NCBI GenBank assembly: GCA_012522875.1 | Contig: JAAYJP010000205.1 | Location: 1 to 8,569 of the forward strand | Source: Clostridiales bacterium | Lineage (GTDB): Bacteria > Bacillota > Clostridia > Christensenellales > Aristaeellaceae | Direction of reading: 5' to 3' | Length of the DNA stretch: 8,569 nucleotides | Shown: positions 5,673 through 8,569 of the stretch, in pieces | Layout of the letters: each line of letters opens with the position of its first letter | How positions within the stretch are numbered: the stretch's first letter is position 1 | Made by a program: the position numbers and the translations under genes | Notes under the pieces: model-generated | Database searches by the model: none | What the model was told of the DNA's origin: nothing | The model's input: the letters and a program-made list of their open reading frames with translations, nothing else

Positions 5673-6644
5673 ATGCGTAAAAAACTGCTCGTCACCATCC
5701 TGGCCCTGGTACTGGCGCTCTCCCTCACCGGCGCCGCTTCCGCCCTGACCTATGGCTACATCGCCTACCAGATGTCTGACATCTGGAACGAGTACTCCTC
5801 CAAGGCTTTCCAGTATGCCGCGGATCAGAACGGCGTGGACGTAGTGATTCTGGATTCCCAGAACGACATCGGCAAATCCGTGGCCGCCATGGAATCCCTC
5901 GTCCAGCAGGAAGTGGACGGCATCTCCATTTTCCCCATTTCCCCTGAACAGGGCGCCCAGCTGATCAAAATGGCCAACGAAGCCGGCATCCCGATCACAG
6001 TGGAAAACATCGATGTGGCGGGCGTTTCCAACCCTGAGGAGTATGTCGCGGCCGTTGGCTGCCTGTACGGTGATATCGGCTACGCCGCCATCGAATGGCT
6101 GAGCAAAAACGTTGAGGACGCCAAGGTCTTCTACTGCGCGGGCGCGGTTGGCGGCGGCGTGTTTGAGACCTACAAAATCGGCGTGGACAAAGCCCTGGAA
6201 GACTTCAAAGACGACATCGAGATGGTTGGCCTGATGAACGCGGACGCCTGGTCCACCGAGAACGGCCTGAACCTCACGACTAACTTCATCAACTCCGGCG
6301 TTGAGTTCAACTGCATCTTTGCCAACAACGACCAGATCGCCCAGGGGTGCTATCAGGCGCTGCAGGAAGCCGGCCTGGATATCCCCGTGGTTTCCACCGG
6401 CGGCTCACCTGACGCCTACAAGTTCCTGGAAGACGGCATTGAAGCAGCCAACATGACGGCGCCCGTATCCATCCAGGGCGTACAGACCTTCAAGAACCTG
6501 CACGAATTTGTGACCGAAAACAAGATTCCGGATCCCAAGTTCCAGAACCTCCCGGTTATCCCCGTTTCCGGTGATGACCTGAGCGCCTGGATCGACTGGT
6601 CCGACTTTGCCGGCGCCTACGACTACGTGTACAACCAGCAGTAA
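5673..6644 (+). CDS. Sugar ABC transporter substrate-binding protein (RbsB-like, Peripla_BP_4 type)
   Basis: The 323-residue product starts with a signal peptide: MRKK, a hydrophobic core (5-20), then AASA with likely cleavage between A24 and L25. There is no lipobox cysteine, so it would be released outside the cytoplasmic membrane rather than lipid-anchored. The mature part follows the ribose/galactose-binding pattern: an N-terminal strand TYGYIAYQMSD, the DGISIFPISPEQG segment near the first hinge, and the FANNDQIAQG segment with D220. At the usual GFDG/GYDG position it reads STGGSPDAYK, so the binding pocket differs from RbsB. It would capture an unphosphorylated sugar or polyol and deliver it to the permease encoded downstream. 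AGGAGG (5660-5665) lies 7 bases before the ATG. Hairpins flank the gene on both sides, and the strong terminator after it fits the higher expression that binding proteins need. Ligand not assignable. Confidence 0.92.
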   Translation: MRKKLLVTILALVLALSLTGAASALTYGYIAYQMSDIWNEYSSKAFQYAADQNGVDVVILDSQNDIGKSVAAMESLVQQEVDGISIFPISPEQGAQLIKMANEAGIPITVENIDVAGVSNPEEYVAAVGCLYGDIGYAAIEWLSKNVEDAKVFYCAGAVGGGVFETYKIGVDKALEDFKDDIEMVGLMNADAWSTENGLNLTTNFINSGVEFNCIFANNDQIAQGCYQALQEAGLDIPVVSTGGSPDAYKFLEDGIEAANMTAPVSIQGVQTFKNLHEFVTENKIPDPKFQNLPVIPVSGDDLSAWIDWSDFAGAYDYVYNQQ

Positions 6645-6652
6645 TCCTTTTT

Positions 6653-6694
6653 CGGCCGCGCGGCGACACCCTCGCCGCGCGGCCGGGTTTTTTT
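6653..6694 (+). terminator. Strong intrinsic terminator inside the operon, after the binding-protein gene
   Basis: A perfect 14-base-pair stem (6653-6666 with 6672-6685; almost all G and C) closes a 5-base loop (CACCC). GG and seven T (6688-6694) follow. It begins 8 bases after the binding-protein stop codon and ends 33 bases before the ATPase start. No new promoter fits between them, so the ATPase and permease probably depend on read-through. This would set expression high for the binding protein and low for the membrane complex. Confidence 0.9.
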
Positions 6695-6712
6695 ACTTTT
6701 TCTGAAGCGATG

Positions 6713-6718
6713 AAGGAG
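6713..6718 (+). promoter_or_regulatory. Shine-Dalgarno site AAGGAG of the ABC ATPase gene
   Basis: AAGGAG lies 9 bases before the ATG at 6728. An in-frame ATG at 6710 would place this site inside the coding sequence, and it has no good site of its own, so 6728 is preferred. Confidence 0.7.
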
Positions 6719-6727
6719 ACGCACGGT

Positions 6728-8251
6728 ATGCCCAGCACAAACCCCAATGAGCCGCTTATCAGGATGGAGAACATCGTCAAGGAGTTCCCCGGCGTCAGGG
6801 CCCTTGGGGGAATGACCTTTGACGTGAACAGGGGGGAGATCCACTGCCTGGTGGGGGAAAACGGAGCCGGCAAGTCCACGCTGATGAAAATCCTCTCGGG
6901 CGCTTACACCCCCACTTCAGGAACCATCCACGTGGAGGGGCAGGCCTATCACACCCTGGATCCGGAAATCTCCCAGCAGCTGGGCATTGAGATCGTTTAC
7001 CAGGAAAACGACCTGGTGCCCAACATGAACGCGGTGGAAAATGTCTTTGTGGGCAAGGAGTTGGCAAAGCCCCTGGGGATCATCGATAAAAAGGGCATGC
7101 TCAGGCGGGTCAGGGAGAGCATGCGCGAATTTGACATCAGCATAGATCCTCAGCAGAAAATTGAGGATATGTCTGTTTCCGACCAGCAGTTTGTCAAAAT
7201 CCTCAAAGCCCTGATGAACCAGAGCAAACTCCTGATCCTGGACGAGCCCACCTCCATGTTCAATGTGGAGGACGCGGGCAGGGTGCTGAACCTGGTCCGC
7301 ACCATTTCCGCACGGGGCATCGGCATCATCTACATCTCCCACTTCCTGGAGGAAGTGGTGCAGATTGCCGACCGCATCACGGTGATCCGGGACGGCGAGG
7401 TGGTCAGGACCTATGACAATTCAAAGCGCGATGTTCCCCTGAGCGCCCTCACCCTGGATATGGTGGGCCGTCCGGTGGACACTTTCTACCAGCGCGAGCG
7501 TTTCGCGCCTGGAGAGGAAAAGGTGCTTGAAGTCCGGAAGCTGAAGCTCGAAAAACACTCCCCGCCCATCAGTTTTTCCCTCAAACGGGGAGAAATCCTG
7601 GGCATGTTCGGCATGGTGGGCTCCGGGCGCACGGAAATTGTCCGCGCTCTTTCCGGGGCCGATCGTTTTTATGCCGGAGAAATCCTTTTGAATGGCAAAA
7701 AGCTGCATATCAGCAGCCCCCGGGACGCCATTGACGCGGGGATTGCCCACATCACCGAGGACCGCCAGCGGCTGGGGCTGAACCTGGGGTCCAGCGTGCT
7801 GGAGAACGGGCTCATGGTGAAACTGCAATATATGAAACCAAGCCCGCTATATGATTTCAAAACCTATGCCAAGCTGGTGAGCCCTGTCATGGAAGGGCTG
7901 AACGTGAAAACACCCAGCCTCATGCAGGAGGTGGTCAACCTCTCCGGGGGCAACCAGCAGAAGGTGGTGCTGGGCAAGTGGCTTATCTCCGACGCGCAGG
8001 TATTTGTGTTTGATGAGCCGACCCGGGGCATTGACGTGAACGCGAAAGCGGAGTTTTACCGGCACATGACAGAGCTGGCCAAAGCCGGCAAGAGCATTAT
8101 CATGGTCTCCTCGGAGATGCCCGAACTGATCTCCATGAGCGACCGGGTGTTGGTGGTGCGGGAGGGCGCGGTGTACTGCGAGCTGTCAGGCGGCCAGATC
8201 AACGAGCAAAACATCATAAAACTAGCATTGGGAGTAATCAGCCATGAGTAA
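6728..8251 (+). CDS. Sugar ABC transporter ATP-binding protein with two nucleotide-binding domains (RbsA/MglA type)
   Basis: The 507-residue product is a full-length RbsA/MglA-type ATPase with two fused domains. Domain 1 (about 10-250): Walker A GENGAGKST (43-51), a degenerate signature MSVSDQQ (148-154), Walker B LLILDEPTS with D172/E173 and switch histidine H205. Domain 2 (about 260-505): a P-loop relic GMVGSGRT (295-302) in which R301 replaces the Walker lysine, signature LSGGNQQ (405-411), Walker B VFVFDEPTRG with D429/E430, and SSE instead of the switch histidine. The loss of the lysine in domain 2 is typical of this family, so it is not a defect. The protein powers import by the binding protein and the RbsC-type permease. 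Start at 6728 chosen from AAGGAG; 6710 is the alternative and would add six residues. Its end overlaps the permease start by 8 bases, and expression probably depends on read-through of the terminator at 6653-6694. Confidence 0.95.
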   Translation: MPSTNPNEPLIRMENIVKEFPGVRALGGMTFDVNRGEIHCLVGENGAGKSTLMKILSGAYTPTSGTIHVEGQAYHTLDPEISQQLGIEIVYQENDLVPNMNAVENVFVGKELAKPLGIIDKKGMLRRVRESMREFDISIDPQQKIEDMSVSDQQFVKILKALMNQSKLLILDEPTSMFNVEDAGRVLNLVRTISARGIGIIYISHFLEEVVQIADRITVIRDGEVVRTYDNSKRDVPLSALTLDMVGRPVDTFYQRERFAPGEEKVLEVRKLKLEKHSPPISFSLKRGEILGMFGMVGSGRTEIVRALSGADRFYAGEILLNGKKLHISSPRDAIDAGIAHITEDRQRLGLNLGSSVLENGLMVKLQYMKPSPLYDFKTYAKLVSPVMEGLNVKTPSLMQEVVNLSGGNQQKVVLGKWLISDAQVFVFDEPTRGIDVNAKAEFYRHMTELAKAGKSIIMVSSEMPELISMSDRVLVVREGAVYCELSGGQINEQNIIKLALGVISHE

Positions 8252-8569
8252 AGGTCGTCGGATTCTCAAGGATCAGCGCCTGCTGCTGCTGATCATCATT
8301 GTCGTCCTGTCAGCGACGGTGGGCATTATCAACCCGCGTTTTGTGCGGCTGAACAACATCATGGCCATCCTCCAGCAGATTTCAGTGCTGGGTGTGCTGA
8401 CCATGGCGATGTCCATGCTCCTGATCAGCGGGGGAATTGACCTGTCCATCGGCAACATGATGACGCTCTCAGGCGTGGTGGTGGCAACCCTCTTGATGCG
8501 CGGCGCAAACCTTCTGGTGGCAGTGCTGGCCGGCATGGGCGTATCCACCCTGTGCGGTCTGCTAAACGG
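8244..8569 (+). CDS. Sugar ABC transporter permease (RbsC-like), cut by the window edge
   Basis: Only the first 108 codons are visible. A basic N-terminus (MSKGRRILKDQR) precedes a first membrane segment (about 13-29) with INPRFVRLNN after it. A second segment (about 45-60) leads into the family hallmark GGIDLSIG (63-70), and a further hydrophobic segment (about 72-85) follows. This is the BPD_transp_2 family, the channel subunit of ribose, galactose, xylose and inositol importers. The ATG at 8244 overlaps the end of the ATPase gene by 8 bases, with GGGAG (8230-8234) 9 bases upstream, so the two are co-translated. The rest of the gene, expected to total roughly 310-340 codons, lies beyond the window. 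Confidence 0.93.
   Translation, partial: MSKGRRILKDQRLLLLIIIVVLSATVGIINPRFVRLNNIMAILQQISVLGVLTMAMSMLLISGGIDLSIGNMMTLSGVVVATLLMRGANLLVAVLAGMGVSTLCGLLN

Noticed and set aside
7597..7634. Missing Walker lysine in the second ATPase domain as a sign of an inactive gene
   Set aside because: RbsA/MglA-type ATPases normally carry this degenerate P-loop in the second domain, so the gene looks intact.

Overview
The window holds part of a carbohydrate-use locus from a GC-rich bacterium. AGGAGG-type ribosome binding sites in front of several genes, a ROK-type repressor and short intergenic gaps fit an anaerobic, Clostridia-like member of the Bacillota. The solute-binding protein, however, has a plain signal peptide without a lipobox cysteine, so a diderm lineage is also possible. 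Taxonomy is an inference from style only. I see no rRNA, tRNA, CRISPR array, insertion sequence or phage gene.

Layout, left to right. On the minus strand, 26-976 encodes a divergent member of the glucosamine-6-phosphate deaminase/isomerase (NagB) fold; another gene may begin at the left edge behind it. The region 977-1242 carries two back-to-back sigma70/sigmaA-type promoters and several dyads. On the plus strand, 1243-2523 encodes a ROK-family transcriptional repressor with its own promoter. A 209-base gap (2524-2732) holds a third good promoter, which probably drives the catabolic and transport operon: Gfo/Idh/MocA oxidoreductase (2733-3731), zinc-dependent MDR dehydrogenase (3728-4744, overlapping its neighbour by 4 bases), TIM-barrel sugar isomerase/epimerase (4792-5619), periplasmic sugar-binding protein (5673-6644), sugar ABC ATPase with two nucleotide-binding domains (6728-8251) and an RbsC-type permease (from 8244, cut by the window edge). 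A strong intrinsic terminator sits between the binding protein and the ATPase, and GC-rich hairpins sit at two other gene junctions.

Working model (inference): an ABC importer of the ribose/galactose/inositol class brings in an unphosphorylated sugar, polyol or amino sugar. The two dehydrogenases and the TIM-barrel enzyme oxidise and isomerise or epimerise it, possibly through a keto-sugar or inosose-like intermediate. The NagB-like enzyme carries out a later deamination or aldose-ketose step. The ROK protein would sense a sugar from the pathway and control the divergent promoters. No sugar kinase is present in the window, and the NagB-like enzyme lacks some residues that NagB uses, so the substrate cannot be assigned by analogy with GlcNAc catabolism. 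The set of enzymes looks like an uncharacterised sugar pathway built from known families, not a new type of molecular machine.
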